From an uncultured bacterium (GTDB taxonomy: Bacteria > Bacillota > Clostridia > Oscillospirales > Acutalibacteraceae): a stretch of 64,000 nucleotides of DNA. Position numbers and translations under genes: made by a program. Below the pieces are notes generated by a model, which saw nothing but the letters and a program-made list of their open reading frames with translations, searched no databases and had not been told where the DNA came from. Below are positions 17,424-26,073 of the stretch, piece by piece. The stretch is taken from the NCBI GenBank assembly GCA_934875675.1, contig CAKXIK010000003.1, positions 38,845 to 102,844 on the forward strand. The letters are read 5' to 3'. Positions within the stretch are counted from its first letter, which is position 1; the number at the start of each line of letters is the position of its first letter.

Positions 17424-18092
17424 ATGGCAGAACAAATGACAATGGATGAAATCCGCAACCGTGTGGAGGGCGTAATCGGCAAATTAAAAGAAAACCATAT
17501 GCTCGGTTATTTTGTGGAAAAGAAAGAGGACGTTCCTGCAATGGTTGCTTCACTGCTGCAGGAAGGAGATACGGTTGCAGTGGGCGGCTCGGAATCACTG
17601 AAACAGTGCGGTGTGCTGGAGATGCTGCGCAGTGGAAAGTATAATTTCTTGGATCGCTATCGTGAGGATTTGGACGAAGAAGGAAAACGAAAGATTTTTG
17701 TGGATTCCTTTGGTGCGGATGCTTACCTTTGCAGCTCCAATGCAGTCACTGAAAAGGGTGTGCTCTATAATGTAGATGGAAACTCCAACCGTGCTGCAGC
17801 CATTCTGTATGGACCCAAGTCCGTCATTATGGTGGTTGGTTACCAGAAGATTGTGAAGGATCTTGATGAAGCAGTGGGACGCGTGCGCACGGTGACAGCC
17901 CCGCTGAACTGCCGCCGCCTTGGCTGCCATACATATTGCAGCGAGACCGGAAAATGCATTGAGCTTGGCAGCGAAATGTCTTCGGGCTGCCGTACCGATG
18001 ATCGTATTTGCAGCAACTTTGTCATCAGCTGTAAGCAACGTCAGAAGAACCGCATCAAAGTTATTTTTGTCGGCGAAGAAGTTGGATATTAA
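17424..18092 (+). CDS. LUD-domain protein (LutC-like)
   Basis: A 222-residue protein of the LUD (lactate utilisation, DUF162) family, with 'GDTVAVGGSESLKQCGVLEML', 'CSSNAVTEKGVLYNVDGNSNR' and a C-terminal cysteine-rich part 'NCRRLGCHTYCSETGKC'. Related proteins act with iron-sulfur oxidoreductases in lactate oxidation, but stand-alone LUD proteins of Clostridia have no settled role and no partner genes are nearby. ATG 17424 follows AAAGGGTGG. Confidence 0.82.
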   Translation: MAEQMTMDEIRNRVEGVIGKLKENHMLGYFVEKKEDVPAMVASLLQEGDTVAVGGSESLKQCGVLEMLRSGKYNFLDRYREDLDEEGKRKIFVDSFGADAYLCSSNAVTEKGVLYNVDGNSNRAAAILYGPKSVIMVVGYQKIVKDLDEAVGRVRTVTAPLNCRRLGCHTYCSETGKCIELGSEMSSGCRTDDRICSNFVISCKQRQKNRIKVIFVGEEVGY

Positions 18093-18111
18093 TCTGCTTG
18101 ATTAATTCAAT

Positions 18112-18155
18112 AAAAATCCGTGGATACTTGGTTTCAGGTATCCACGGATTTTTTT
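18112..18155 (+). terminator. Bidirectional-type terminator
   Basis: AAAAATCCGTGGATAC pairs with GTATCCACGGATTTTTTT. It ends the LUD gene and marks the left border of the phage-like cassette. The next 130 bases to 18288 hold nothing recognisable. Confidence 0.88.
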
Positions 18156-18288
18156 GTCTTTCGTAGGATATGTCGCGGGAATGGCGATGCATGACGGGCG
18201 GTGAGAATGGATCAGGGGAAAATTCTTTTGAAAACCTGCCCCGCACGAATGAGGTGTCAGCACCATTGAAGCCAGAAATACCATCAAC

Positions 18289-18936
18289 TTAATTTAGTTT
18301 GTGACGGGAGATGACTTCCACTGCGACACCGAGAATTTTGGCGTAGCCACTGTCAAAATCACTGCATTTGACGAGAATCGGTTCATACTTACTGTTTTCA
18401 GGCATTAAAAGAATGGTGTCCCCAACGCGTTTATATCGTTTCAGTGTTGCGCTGTCACCGTTGACCAGACAGGCAACAATTTGTCCGCTTTCGGTGCAGT
18501 CTTGTTTGTGAATCAGCACCAATGAGCCATCAGGAATTCCGGCACCGATCATGCTGTCTCCCCGGACAGAAAGATAAAAGTATTCCTCTGGATTTTTAAG
18601 ACCTGCTACCGGCTCATAACCCAGAATACATTCCTGGGCCAGAATTGGTTGACCGGCTGCGATATTTCCGTATACTGGAATTCGCGGAATATCTTCGATC
18701 GAAATGCAATTAATCGGCATGGAACCGGAATTGTTCTCGAGATTTTCCGCAGAATCATTTAACAAAAAATCTACCGTTACTCCAAAAAAGTTTGCAAGAC
18801 GCAGCAGGATTTCATAAGGTGCTTCCCGTTTGCCAAGTTCATAATTGCTGTAAGTTTGGCGGCTAAGCCCAAGTTTATCGGCGATTTTTTGTTGGGAATA
18901 GCCACGGCTGCGCCGCAGATGCTGCAGTGCCTTCAT
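18289..18936 (-). CDS. XRE/S24 LexA-like phage repressor
   Basis: A 215-residue repressor. An N-terminal helix-turn-helix (about 1-60; 'YSQQKIADKLGLSRQTYSNY') is followed by a linker and an S24 self-cleavage domain with the A94-G95 scission bond in 'NIAAGQP', nucleophile S128 in 'VRGDSMIGAG' and general base K166 in 'SATLKRYKR'. RecA-triggered self-cleavage, as in lambda-type repressors, is therefore likely. ATG 18936 follows GAGGA; a longer frame from 18984 lacks a ribosome site. It is divergent from the structural cassette and faces three operator-like repeats. Confidence 0.93.
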   Translation of the reverse strand: MKALQHLRRSRGYSQQKIADKLGLSRQTYSNYELGKREAPYEILLRLANFFGVTVDFLLNDSAENLENNSGSMPINCISIEDIPRIPVYGNIAAGQPILAQECILGYEPVAGLKNPEEYFYLSVRGDSMIGAGIPDGSLVLIHKQDCTESGQIVACLVNGDSATLKRYKRVGDTILLMPENSKYEPILVKCSDFDSGYAKILGVAVEVISRHKLN

Positions 18937-19010
18937 ACCGATCACGTCCTCTGTATAACTTTTGAAAATCATCGGGATGTCCATCTGAATAATTCAGATG
19001 GACTAATATT

Positions 19011-19039
19011 AGTATAGCAACAAAATGTTTCGAATGCAA
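19011..19039 (-). promoter_or_regulatory. Leftward promoter of the repressor gene
   Basis: Read on the minus strand: TTGCAT (complement of 19034-19039), a 17-base spacer, TATACT (complement of 19011-19016). Operator copy 1 fills the spacer, so repressor binding would shut off its own promoter. Confidence 0.72.
19017..19031. promoter_or_regulatory. Operator copy 1, GCAACAAAATGTTTC
   Basis: First of three 15-base imperfect palindromes of form GCAACA-N3-TGTYGC between the repressor and the first cassette gene. It lies between -35 and -10 of the leftward promoter. Confidence 0.6.
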
Positions 19040-19056
19040 GAGATAAAAATAAAAAA

Positions 19057-19071
19057 GCAACAAAAAGTTGA
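19057..19071. promoter_or_regulatory. Operator copy 2, GCAACAAAAAGTTGA
   Basis: Second copy, overlapping the -35 hexamer of the rightward promoter. It is the most diverged in its right half. Confidence 0.55.
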
Positions 19072-19096
19072 CAAAAAGCAAAAGCAGTGGTACGAT
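19068..19096 (+). promoter_or_regulatory. Rightward promoter of the phage-like cassette
   Basis: TTGACA (19068-19073), 17-base spacer, TACGAT (19091-19096). It reads toward the cassette, and its -35 overlaps operator copy 2, as expected for a repressed lytic promoter. Confidence 0.75.
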
Positions 19097-19160
19097 ATGC
19101 AACATAACGAAGCAAAAACCTGAATTTATCCTGAACGAACAGAATAAGCCGCGACAAATA

Positions 19161-19175
19161 GCAACAAAATGTCGC
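19161..19175. promoter_or_regulatory. Operator copy 3, GCAACAAAATGTCGC
   Basis: Third and most symmetric copy, about 60 bases downstream of the rightward start point; GCGACA ten bases upstream (19151-19156) also mirrors its right half. It could act as a roadblock or allow looping with copies 1 and 2. Confidence 0.58.
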
Positions 19176-19284
19176 ATGCTTGAAAACGCGCCTAAACTCT
19201 AATAGAAATTTTTATTTTTAGAGCATTCTCAGTTTATCATAAAAACAGTACAAATATCCGTACTTTGGAAAGGAGTAACAAATT

Positions 19285-19509
19285 TTGGGGAGAAAGAAAA
19301 AGATCAGACCACCCAAAGCGCATGAAATTCGTCCGTTTACCGGAGATACCGTGTTTCTGGCAAGACTGTGGTACTTGGGACGGTGTGCGGGGTGTACAGC
19401 ACTGCATACGCTGAATATTCAACAGATTGCGCGGTTGATGCATCGCTCACAAGACAATATCCGTGAGGCGATTGGCGCGCAATGGCTTCGACCGGAAGAC
19501 AGGGGATAG
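19285..19509 (+). CDS. Small basic protein, first gene of the cassette
   Basis: A 74-residue protein starting TTG at 19285 behind AAAGGAG. It has a basic N-terminus 'GRKKKIRPPKAHEIRP' and a possible helix-turn-helix 'NIQQIARLMHRSQDNIREAI' (about 44-63). It may be a small DNA-binding or terminase-related protein, but no family is recognised. Confidence 0.6.
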   Translation: MGRKKKIRPPKAHEIRPFTGDTVFLARLWYLGRCAGCTALHTLNIQQIARLMHRSQDNIREAIGAQWLRPEDRG

Positions 19510-19527
19510 GAATCGGGGTGAAAAGAG

Positions 19528-19779
19528 ACGTACATCGGGATCGGCGTTCAAAAAGGGGTCCGCGTCAAAAAGGAGGATGCCTTTGCGTATGCGATTGCAC
19601 ATTTGAGGGAGTTATCGCAGGAGGAATTGCAAAAATCGCCGTTGGTGCTGCTTAGTGACGAGGAGCGGACAGAATTTGTGCAGTGGTTCTTTTCGGGCGC
19701 ATTTGTGGAGAGGAAGGAGAATTTTGAGGATGAAAAGTGTGTGATAAACAAGAGAAGGGAGGGATTTGATGATATTTGA
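19528..19779 (+). CDS. Hidden 83-residue cassette gene with apparent ACG start
   Basis: An open frame between 19522 and 19779 encodes 83 residues beginning 'TYIGIGVQKGVRVKKEDAF', then 'AYAIAHLRELSQEELQK' and an acidic C-terminus. No ATG, GTG or TTG occurs early; the first standard start is TTG 19603, inside the protein. ACG 19528 lies seven bases after GGGGTGA (19515-19521). It overlaps the next gene by 11 bases, as compact phage genes do. Composition and spacing support a real gene; function unknown. Confidence 0.6.
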   Translation, partial: TYIGIGVQKGVRVKKEDAFAYAIAHLRELSQEELQKSPLVLLSDEERTEFVQWFFSGAFVERKENFEDEKCVINKRREGFDDI

Positions 19780-20080
19780 TAAAAATGATCTTCATGCGGC
19801 GGCGGCGGGTTTGCTCGGCAGCCGGGTGCAGCCGGAGATTGTAAAAAATCCGGAGTTGGCACATGAAATTTGCGCCGGACTGCGAAAAGGAAAACCGGCG
19901 CGCGACGGAACCATCTCTATGGCGCAGGCAATTGTGCTGACGCTCGGGATTCGCGCACTGGAGGGCGAAAAGGGCGCGGCGGAGTTTTTGGAAAAGCTTT
20001 CGCAGCAGCAAACAGAAGAGGTTGCTGCACCCGAGGACGTTTTGGTGCGGGTTGCGTTGGAGCAAACGGAATCGGAATAA
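19769..20080 (+). CDS. Cassette protein before the terminase, possible small terminase
   Basis: A 103-residue protein, mostly helical, with 'NDLHAAAAGLLGSRVQPEIVK' and 'ISMAQAIVLTLGIRALEGEKG'. Its place directly before the large terminase suggests the small terminase subunit, but no clear DNA-binding motif is seen. ATG 19769 follows GGGAGGG; TTG 19766 is possible. Confidence 0.65.
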   Translation: MIFDKNDLHAAAAGLLGSRVQPEIVKNPELAHEICAGLRKGKPARDGTISMAQAIVLTLGIRALEGEKGAAEFLEKLSQQQTEEVAAPEDVLVRVALEQTESE

Positions 20081-20102
20081 GAGCGGAGGAAAGGAGATTA
20101 TC

Positions 20103-21605
20103 TTGCAGAAAAAGCAAAAGCACCGTGTGCGCAGCGTGACGGTGCAGATTGACCCAAATGCGGTCAATGCGGTTTTCCGGCCGCTGATTGACTGCAAAAA
20201 ACGCTATCTGGTGCTTTATGGCGGTGCGGGAAGCGGAAAAAGCTTCTTTTTGGCACAGCGATATTTGCTGCGGTTGCTTGCCGGCGGGCACAACATTCTT
20301 GCCGTGCGAAAGGTGGCGCGAACAAACCGGGATTCCACCTTTGCGTTGTTCCGGCAGGTGATCGCACAATGGAAGCTGAATGATTACTTTTCTGTGCGGG
20401 AGAGCGATTGCCGGATTCGCTGCACATTAAACGGCAGCAGCGTTATCTTTGCGGGACTGGACGATGTGGAAAAGCTGAAATCCATCACATTTGAAAACGG
20501 TGTTTTGACAGACATCTGGATAGAAGAAGCCAGCGAGGTGGAGGAAGGCGATTTCAATCAGCTGGACGTCCGTCTGCGAGGGGGAACAGGGCAAAAACAG
20601 ATTTGCCTGAGCTTTAATCCCATCAGCGCGAACCATTGGCTCAAGCGTCGTTTTTTTGACCGCAGAGATGAAAAAGCAATGGTGCTGCACACAACATACC
20701 GCGACAATGCATTTTTGGACGAAGGCTATCGAAGCTTGCTGGAAGGGTATCGGACAAGCGATCCGTACTACTACGACGTGTATTGTCTGGGGCAGTGGGG
20801 CGTATTCGGGCGAACCGTATTTGATGCACACGCGGTGAACCGGAGAATCTCTCAGCTGAGCGGGCATCCACAGCGGGGGCGGTTTTCCTTTGCAACACGG
20901 TTTGACTCTTTGGCACAGCAACTGCGGATTGAGGATGAGAGCATTCAGTGGGAGAGTGCTCCGGACGGCGAAATTTCCATTTATGCAGAGCCGGAGAACG
21001 GCGTGCCGTATGTTGTGGGGGCAGATACCGCAGGCGAGGGCAGTGACTTTTTTGCGGCGCAGGTGCTCAACAACGTCACGGGGGCGCAGGTTGCCGTGCT
21101 GCACAGTGCATTTGATGAGGATGTGTTTGCAAAACAGCTGTATTGCCTGGGGCAGTATTATCACCGCGCATTGATTGGGATTGAGGCGAATTTCAGCTCG
21201 TATCCGATTCGCGAGCTGGAGCGGCTGGGGTATGAGCATCAGGCGGTGCGCATGACGGAGGACAGTTTTACGCATGCGCCCAAGAAATCCTTCGGGATTC
21301 GCACCACCGCGCAGACCAGACCGGTGATGCTTGCCGGATTGGTGCGTGAGGTGAGAGAAAATTCGGAGCTGCTTTTTGATCCGGCAACTCTGATGGAACT
21401 GCTGACCTTTGTACGCAATGAACACGGCAGGCCAGAGGCTCAAAGCGGCTCACACGATGATTTGGTGATGGCACTTGCCATTGCACACTATATTCGCCCA
21501 CAGCAGGAAAGCGAGAAGCAAATTGTGAGGCTGCACCAAGCTGCTTTGCCGCAGGAACTGCAGACGGATGACGATAGGACAGGAAATGGAGTGATGATGT
21601 GGTGA
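20103..21605 (+). CDS. Phage terminase large subunit
   Basis: A 500-residue DNA-packaging motor. Walker A GGAGSGKS is at 40-47 and Walker B DIWIEEA at 137-143. A C-terminal nuclease domain shows D308 in 'GADTAGEGSDFF', 'IGIEANF' and the acidic pair D452-D453 in 'SHDDLVMALA'. Both ATPase and nuclease therefore look intact. Start TTG 20103 follows AAAGGAG; the open frame runs further upstream through the preceding gene. Its last bases overlap the next small gene. Confidence 0.94.
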   Translation: MQKKQKHRVRSVTVQIDPNAVNAVFRPLIDCKKRYLVLYGGAGSGKSFFLAQRYLLRLLAGGHNILAVRKVARTNRDSTFALFRQVIAQWKLNDYFSVRESDCRIRCTLNGSSVIFAGLDDVEKLKSITFENGVLTDIWIEEASEVEEGDFNQLDVRLRGGTGQKQICLSFNPISANHWLKRRFFDRRDEKAMVLHTTYRDNAFLDEGYRSLLEGYRTSDPYYYDVYCLGQWGVFGRTVFDAHAVNRRISQLSGHPQRGRFSFATRFDSLAQQLRIEDESIQWESAPDGEISIYAEPENGVPYVVGADTAGEGSDFFAAQVLNNVTGAQVAVLHSAFDEDVFAKQLYCLGQYYHRALIGIEANFSSYPIRELERLGYEHQAVRMTEDSFTHAPKKSFGIRTTAQTRPVMLAGLVREVRENSELLFDPATLMELLTFVRNEHGRPEAQSGSHDDLVMALAIAHYIRPQQESEKQIVRLHQAALPQELQTDDDRTGNGVMMW

Positions 21606-21748
21606 GAAAAATTCGGCAATGGATTTTGCGCTGGCTCGGCATCCAGCAGATTTTGGAGAGACTGACCGCCTTGGAACGAAAGGACGTACCGGCAGACGGA
21701 GAAAAATTTGCAGTTCCGGCGGACGTGATCGGGGAATGGCTGCAATAA
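21602..21748 (+). CDS. Small 48-residue protein between terminase and portal
   Basis: GTG 21602 overlaps the terminase stop and opens 48 residues starting 'RKIRQWILRWLGIQQILERL', an amphipathic helix, then 'ALERKDVPADGEKF'. Short genes here are usual in phages. Function unknown. Confidence 0.5.
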   Translation: MRKIRQWILRWLGIQQILERLTALERKDVPADGEKFAVPADVIGEWLQ

Positions 21749-21784
21749 CAGGCGGGCTGCCGCCAGAGGGGAGAAGATAACACG

Positions 21785-23383
21785 ATGGTTACGAAATTAT
21801 GGCAGGATTTTCAGGACGGAGTTGCATTTCAGCGACAAATGGGCTTTGTGGACGAGTTCCCGCGCTATGTCCGGTTCAAAGAGGGAGATCAGTGGGCGGC
21901 ACCCACGGAACGAACGCGCAATTTGCCGCGACCGGTGTTTAACATCGTCGAGATGTTTATTCGCAACAAGCGTTCCTCGGTGCTGAATCAGGCAATCAGC
22001 ATGGCGTTTTCACCGTTGGAGGCAGAGGAGGGAGAGGCGAAGAAGCGCGCCGAGCAAAATGCACACGACATGACGGATTACGCCAAGCTGCTCTGGAACC
22101 GGCTCGGGCAGGATGCATTGAGCGCAGAGTTGATTGATGATGCGGCGACACTGGGAACGGGTGTGCTGCACTACTATTATGATGACAGCATCCGTTTTGC
22201 AGGCGGCAGACCTTGTTTGGGTGAGATTCGCGGCGAGAGCATTGACCCGCTGAGCATCTTTTTTGCCAATCCGCAGCTTTGCGATGTGCAGAAGCAGGAG
22301 TACCTATTGATTGCCTCGCGCCGGAAGGTGGAGGAAACGCGTGCGCTTGCCAAGCAGTTGGGATGCAGCGCAGAACAGATTGCCTGCATTGTACGTGATG
22401 AGGTGGACAACGGCAATTACGGCACCGAGCCGGTTGAGCCGGGAAGCAATGATTTTTGCACGGTGCTGACGCGGTATTACAGAAAAGACGGCAGGGTTTG
22501 TTTTGACCGCGCGACTAAAACCGTGGAGATTGCACGGGAACAGAGCCTGACACCGCCCGGCGGCAGACCGGTGACGCTTTACCCGGTGGTGCTGATGAAC
22601 TGGAAGCGGAGAAAAAAGTGCATCTATGGAATCGGAGAAGCAGAGGGGCTGATTCCGAACCAGAAGGCAATCAACTTCAATCTGGCAATGATGCTTTTGA
22701 GCGTGCAGCAAACGGCATGGCCAAAGCTGCTCAGCACGCCGGGCGCAATCCGGCAGCCGGTGACAAATGAACCGGGTGAGCATCTGATTGATTACAGCGC
22801 AGGAGGCGGCGGGATTCGGTATCTTTCCCCGCCGGAATTCAGCACGACGGCGGTGGGACTGAGCAACACCATTCTGGAGCTGAGCCGTTCCATTGCGGGC
22901 GTTTCGGATGTGACAACCGGAGAGATTGCGAGGGGAAGTCTGGCTGCTTCGGCAATTATTGCGCTGCAAAACCAGGCGAAAACGCCGATTGTGGAGATTC
23001 AGCACCGGTATTGGGAGGCCGTTCGCCAAGTTGGCCGAATTTGGGCACAGTTGATTGGTGCGTATTATACCTTCGAACGTCCGATGACGGTGAGCGAAAA
23101 CGGAGAACGAAAAAGAAGACTTTTCTGCGGGAGATGCTGCCGCGAAACAGAATTTGATCTGCGTGTGGATGTGGGTGCTTCCAGTGAATTTGGCGAGGCA
23201 CTCAGTCAGGCAACGTTAGACAGCTTTCTGCAAAACGGCTATATCACCGTTGATCAGTATATTGAGCTTGCGCCCGACAATGTTGTGTCGTTTCGGGAAC
23301 GCTTGCGACAGATGCGTGCCGAAAATCCGGCACAAAATGAATCATCAGTTTTGCCGGAGAAAACCGGCGGAAAGGCGGAATGA
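21785..23383 (+). CDS. Phage portal protein
   Basis: A 532-residue protein with the features of podovirus-type portals: an N-terminal 'RYVRFKEGDQW' and 'RPVFNIVEMFIRNKRSSVLN', a wing with 'NWKRRKKCIYGIGEAEGLIPNQ' truncated here at its known part, a stem region 'GEIARGSLAASAIIALQNQA', and an acidic/Gln-rich tail. It forms the dodecameric DNA channel of the head. It follows the terminase and overlaps the next gene by ATGA. Confidence 0.9.
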   Translation: MVTKLWQDFQDGVAFQRQMGFVDEFPRYVRFKEGDQWAAPTERTRNLPRPVFNIVEMFIRNKRSSVLNQAISMAFSPLEAEEGEAKKRAEQNAHDMTDYAKLLWNRLGQDALSAELIDDAATLGTGVLHYYYDDSIRFAGGRPCLGEIRGESIDPLSIFFANPQLCDVQKQEYLLIASRRKVEETRALAKQLGCSAEQIACIVRDEVDNGNYGTEPVEPGSNDFCTVLTRYYRKDGRVCFDRATKTVEIAREQSLTPPGGRPVTLYPVVLMNWKRRKKCIYGIGEAEGLIPNQKAINFNLAMMLLSVQQTAWPKLLSTPGAIRQPVTNEPGEHLIDYSAGGGGIRYLSPPEFSTTAVGLSNTILELSRSIAGVSDVTTGEIARGSLAASAIIALQNQAKTPIVEIQHRYWEAVRQVGRIWAQLIGAYYTFERPMTVSENGERKRRLFCGRCCRETEFDLRVDVGASSEFGEALSQATLDSFLQNGYITVDQYIELAPDNVVSFRERLRQMRAENPAQNESSVLPEKTGGKAE

Positions 23384-23577
23384 GCATGAATTGCAGCTGC
23401 TGTGGAAATGAAATGGCGATTGTGGGAAGCACAATCGCGCTGGAGGGAGACAATTCTCCGGAGGAGCAGACAAAAGTATTCCGGGTTTTGCAGTTTGCGT
23501 GCCGCAATCCGCATTGCAGAGCACATGGCAAGGTGGAAGAGGAGCGAATTCTGCTCAACGGGGAGGTGAATGCTTGA
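23380..23577 (+). CDS. Small zinc-ribbon protein
   Basis: A 65-residue protein with two cysteine pairs, CSCC near residue 5 and CRNPHC near 41, that could bind one zinc. Its start overlaps the portal stop. Role unknown; small zinc-ribbon proteins occur beside portals in several Firmicute phages. Confidence 0.65.
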   Translation: MSMNCSCCGNEMAIVGSTIALEGDNSPEEQTKVFRVLQFACRNPHCRAHGKVEEERILLNGEVNA

Positions 23578-23647
23578 GGAGAAAAGCTTAGCGACAGCCG
23601 TTTATGGCAAAATCGGCTGAAGAAAAAAAAGAAAAGGAGAGGATTGT

Positions 23648-24166
23648 TTGAAGGAACAATGTAAGCCCAGGGAGACGGGGGCGGGCGAGGTACTTGAGAA
23701 AGCAACCATCCCGGTGCAGGCAGAGGAGGAGCAAGCTCCGGCATTGCAGGAGGAGAATTTTTCTGAGAAGGAAGGGCTGCTTGCAGAACTTGCGGAATTG
23801 ACCCGCGAAAAACGCGATCGGGAGCTGTGTGACGATGAAGTTCTTGGCGAGATTTACCGTTCGATGCGCGATGAGGTGATTGAGCTGGTGGAATATGCGC
23901 GGGAAAAAGGGACAGAGCTTGACCCCGAAGAGGCATTTCATGCGTTGCTGGTGCAGAATTTTGGCTCATTGATTGCACAGGCAGAACAGCGTGGAGAGGA
24001 GCGGGCAATTCGCAGTCTTGCGGAAATTTCTGCGGCAAGCCCGATGGCACTTGGCGGAGGTCAGGCACAGAAAAGCGCGGATTATGGCGCAATGGACAAT
24101 ACGGCGTTTGACAAAATGGTTCAAAAGGCACTGCGCGGTGAGCTGCGCAGCAAAAATAGCCTTTAA
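23648..24166 (+). CDS. Probable capsid scaffolding protein
   Basis: A 172-residue, strongly acidic, helical protein ('EEEQAPALQEENFSEKEGLL', 'ELAELTREKRDREL') with a basic C-terminal tail 'ALRGELRSKNS'. Composition, size and the position between portal and major capsid genes are those of scaffolding proteins. TTG 23648 follows GGAGAGGA. Confidence 0.75.
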   Translation: MKEQCKPRETGAGEVLEKATIPVQAEEEQAPALQEENFSEKEGLLAELAELTREKRDRELCDDEVLGEIYRSMRDEVIELVEYAREKGTELDPEEAFHALLVQNFGSLIAQAEQRGEERAIRSLAEISAASPMALGGGQAQKSADYGAMDNTAFDKMVQKALRGELRSKNSL

Positions 24167-24186
24167 TTGAGAAAGGGGAAAAAATT

Positions 24187-25119
24187 ATGGCAGATACAAC
24201 AAATACAATTGGTACGGTGAGCACAGAAAACAAAACCTTTTATGAGAAGGCACTCCTTCGCAGACTGACACCCGAACTGGTGTTCGCAAAGTACGGTCAG
24301 TGTAAGAGCGCACCCAAACATGAGGGAACGACGATTGATTTTCGCCGATTTAATGCAATTACTCCCAAAACACAGGCTCTGACCGAGGGCGTGACCCCGG
24401 ACGGCAGCGCATTGAGCGTAACCTCTGTGACGGCAGCCGTTTCGCAGTACGGCGATTTTGTTCGCATCAGCGATGTGCTGGATATGACCGGCATTGACCC
24501 GGTCATTACAGAAATGGCACAGGTGCTCGGTGAATCCGCCGGCTTGACCATCGATACGGTTGTGCGCAATATTGTGACGGCGGGTACCTCGGTGCAGTAT
24601 GCAAACAGCCGTATCAACCGCGCTGCAGTGGTGACGGGTGATGTGCTTTCTGCTGCCGAAATCCGAAAGGCAGTTCGCACACTGCGCCGCAACAACGCAA
24701 AGCCGCTGGAAAACGGTTACTTCATCGGCATTGTTGACCCGGAAACAGCTTATGATTTGATGAGCGATGCCCTTTGGCAGGATATTTCCAAATACAACGG
24801 CGGTCAGGCGATTATGGAGGGGGAAATCGGCAAGCTGTGCGGGGTGCGATTTGTGGAGACCTCCAACGCAGCTACCGTTTCCAGCGGTGCGTCCTCCCCG
24901 GTGACGCTGCACCAGACAATGATTGTGGGTGCAGATGCCTACGGTGTGGTAGATATTGCCGGAACTTCGCGCCCGCAGATGATTATTAAGGGCGTAGAAT
25001 CGGGCGGCACTTCTGACCCGCTGAATCAGCGCAGCACGGTCGGCTGGAAGGCACTCTTTACGGCGGTTCGTCTGCAGGAGCTTGCCATGATTCGTATTGA
25101 GCATGCAGTGACCGCATAA
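24187..25119 (+). CDS. Major capsid protein, N4-gp56 family
   Basis: A 310-residue HK97-fold capsid protein of the N4-gp56 group, recognisable from 'TFYEKALLRRLTPELVFAKY', 'SVTAAVSQYGDFVRISDVLD', 'GYFIGIVDPETAYDLMSD' and the C-terminal 'STVGWKALFTAVRLQELAM'. It assembles the icosahedral shell. It is found mainly in podovirus-like phages and prophages of Firmicutes. ATG 24187 follows GAAAGGGG. No sign of truncation. Confidence 0.93.
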   Translation: MADTTNTIGTVSTENKTFYEKALLRRLTPELVFAKYGQCKSAPKHEGTTIDFRRFNAITPKTQALTEGVTPDGSALSVTSVTAAVSQYGDFVRISDVLDMTGIDPVITEMAQVLGESAGLTIDTVVRNIVTAGTSVQYANSRINRAAVVTGDVLSAAEIRKAVRTLRRNNAKPLENGYFIGIVDPETAYDLMSDALWQDISKYNGGQAIMEGEIGKLCGVRFVETSNAATVSSGASSPVTLHQTMIVGADAYGVVDIAGTSRPQMIIKGVESGGTSDPLNQRSTVGWKALFTAVRLQELAMIRIEHAVTA

Positions 25120-25239
25120 ATTTTCAGTGACCGAGAAAAGCGAATTACACGATTGGTGAATTTGCAGAAACTGATCAATGGGTAACGGACAAATGTCCGG
25201 CGGGATTGTGGGTGGGAATTTTGAAAGGACGGTTTTTCT

Positions 25240-25464
25240 ATGGAAAACGAGAAGAAGCTTTTGGATGCAGAGACAGAAAAAACAGCGAAGGAATTGGCGG
25301 CTCAGCCCAAGGTGCATGTGCGAATTCCGAAAAATGAGCTAAACGAAGACGACTGCGTGGTGCCGGTGAGTGTGAACGGCTACAATTATTTTATCAATCG
25401 CGGCGAAAGCGTGGAGGTTCCAAAAACGGTGGCGGAGCTGCTGGAGGGCGCGGGCTATATTTAA
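25240..25464 (+). CDS. Small capsid-region protein
   Basis: A 74-residue protein with a charged helix and then 'KVHVRIPKNELNEDDCVVPV' and 'NGYNYFINRGESVEVPKTV', a short beta-rich part often found in proteins encoded just after major capsid genes, perhaps a head decoration or completion protein. ATG 25240 follows GAAAGGA. Confidence 0.7.
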   Translation: MENEKKLLDAETEKTAKELAAQPKVHVRIPKNELNEDDCVVPVSVNGYNYFINRGESVEVPKTVAELLEGAGYI

Positions 25465-25494
25465 TGGGCTGCGCTCAAAAAGGAGGGATTGCCC

Positions 25495-26073
25495 ATGACA
25501 AAGGGAGAAGCAAAGGCGGCGGCACTGCGCTGGCTTGATGAGGCGACCGTGGGTGGCAGAGAGGCAGACAGCGATGAGCTTGCCGATTACAAAAACCGGA
25601 TGGACACACTGTTGGACAGTGCCGTGCAGCAATTGGCGACACAGTTTCCGCTTTGCGCTGTTTGGGAAAGCGAGGGTAGCTCTGAAATCACGCTGCCGGA
25701 GGATTTTTATGAGCTGGAAACGGTGCTTTCCCAGACGCAGCAGGGCATTTGGTGTGAATTTTCCGGCATGCAGCGTGTGGGGCAAAAGACCTTTTTACTC
25801 GAACAAGGTGCAGGGTTGCTGCGCTTTTATTATCACCGCCTGCCGCAGCACATTGCTCCGGATGATGAGGACAGCACCGTGCTTGACCTTGCTCCCGGGA
25901 CAGAGGATTTGCTTGCGTTGCGTCTTGCTGCAGATGTGACCGCCGGAACAGAAGAAAAAAGTGGTGTCAGCACCATGCTGGATGCCCGTTTCCAGAATGC
26001 GGCACTCAATCGCATGACACAGTGGCAGAATCACCGGACGCGGATTGAAACACGATATGGAGGGCTCTTGTGA
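25495..26073 (+). CDS. Head-tail connector or adaptor protein
   Basis: A 192-residue protein with an N-terminal helical part ('KGEAKAAALRWLDEA') and a region around 'EITLPEDFYELETV' and 'AADVTAGTEEKSG', the style of phage adaptor proteins that bind below the portal. ATG 25495 has AGGAGG with eight-base spacing. It ends overlapping the next gene. Confidence 0.72.
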   Translation: MTKGEAKAAALRWLDEATVGGREADSDELADYKNRMDTLLDSAVQQLATQFPLCAVWESEGSSEITLPEDFYELETVLSQTQQGIWCEFSGMQRVGQKTFLLEQGAGLLRFYYHRLPQHIAPDDEDSTVLDLAPGTEDLLALRLAADVTAGTEEKSGVSTMLDARFQNAALNRMTQWQNHRTRIETRYGGLL

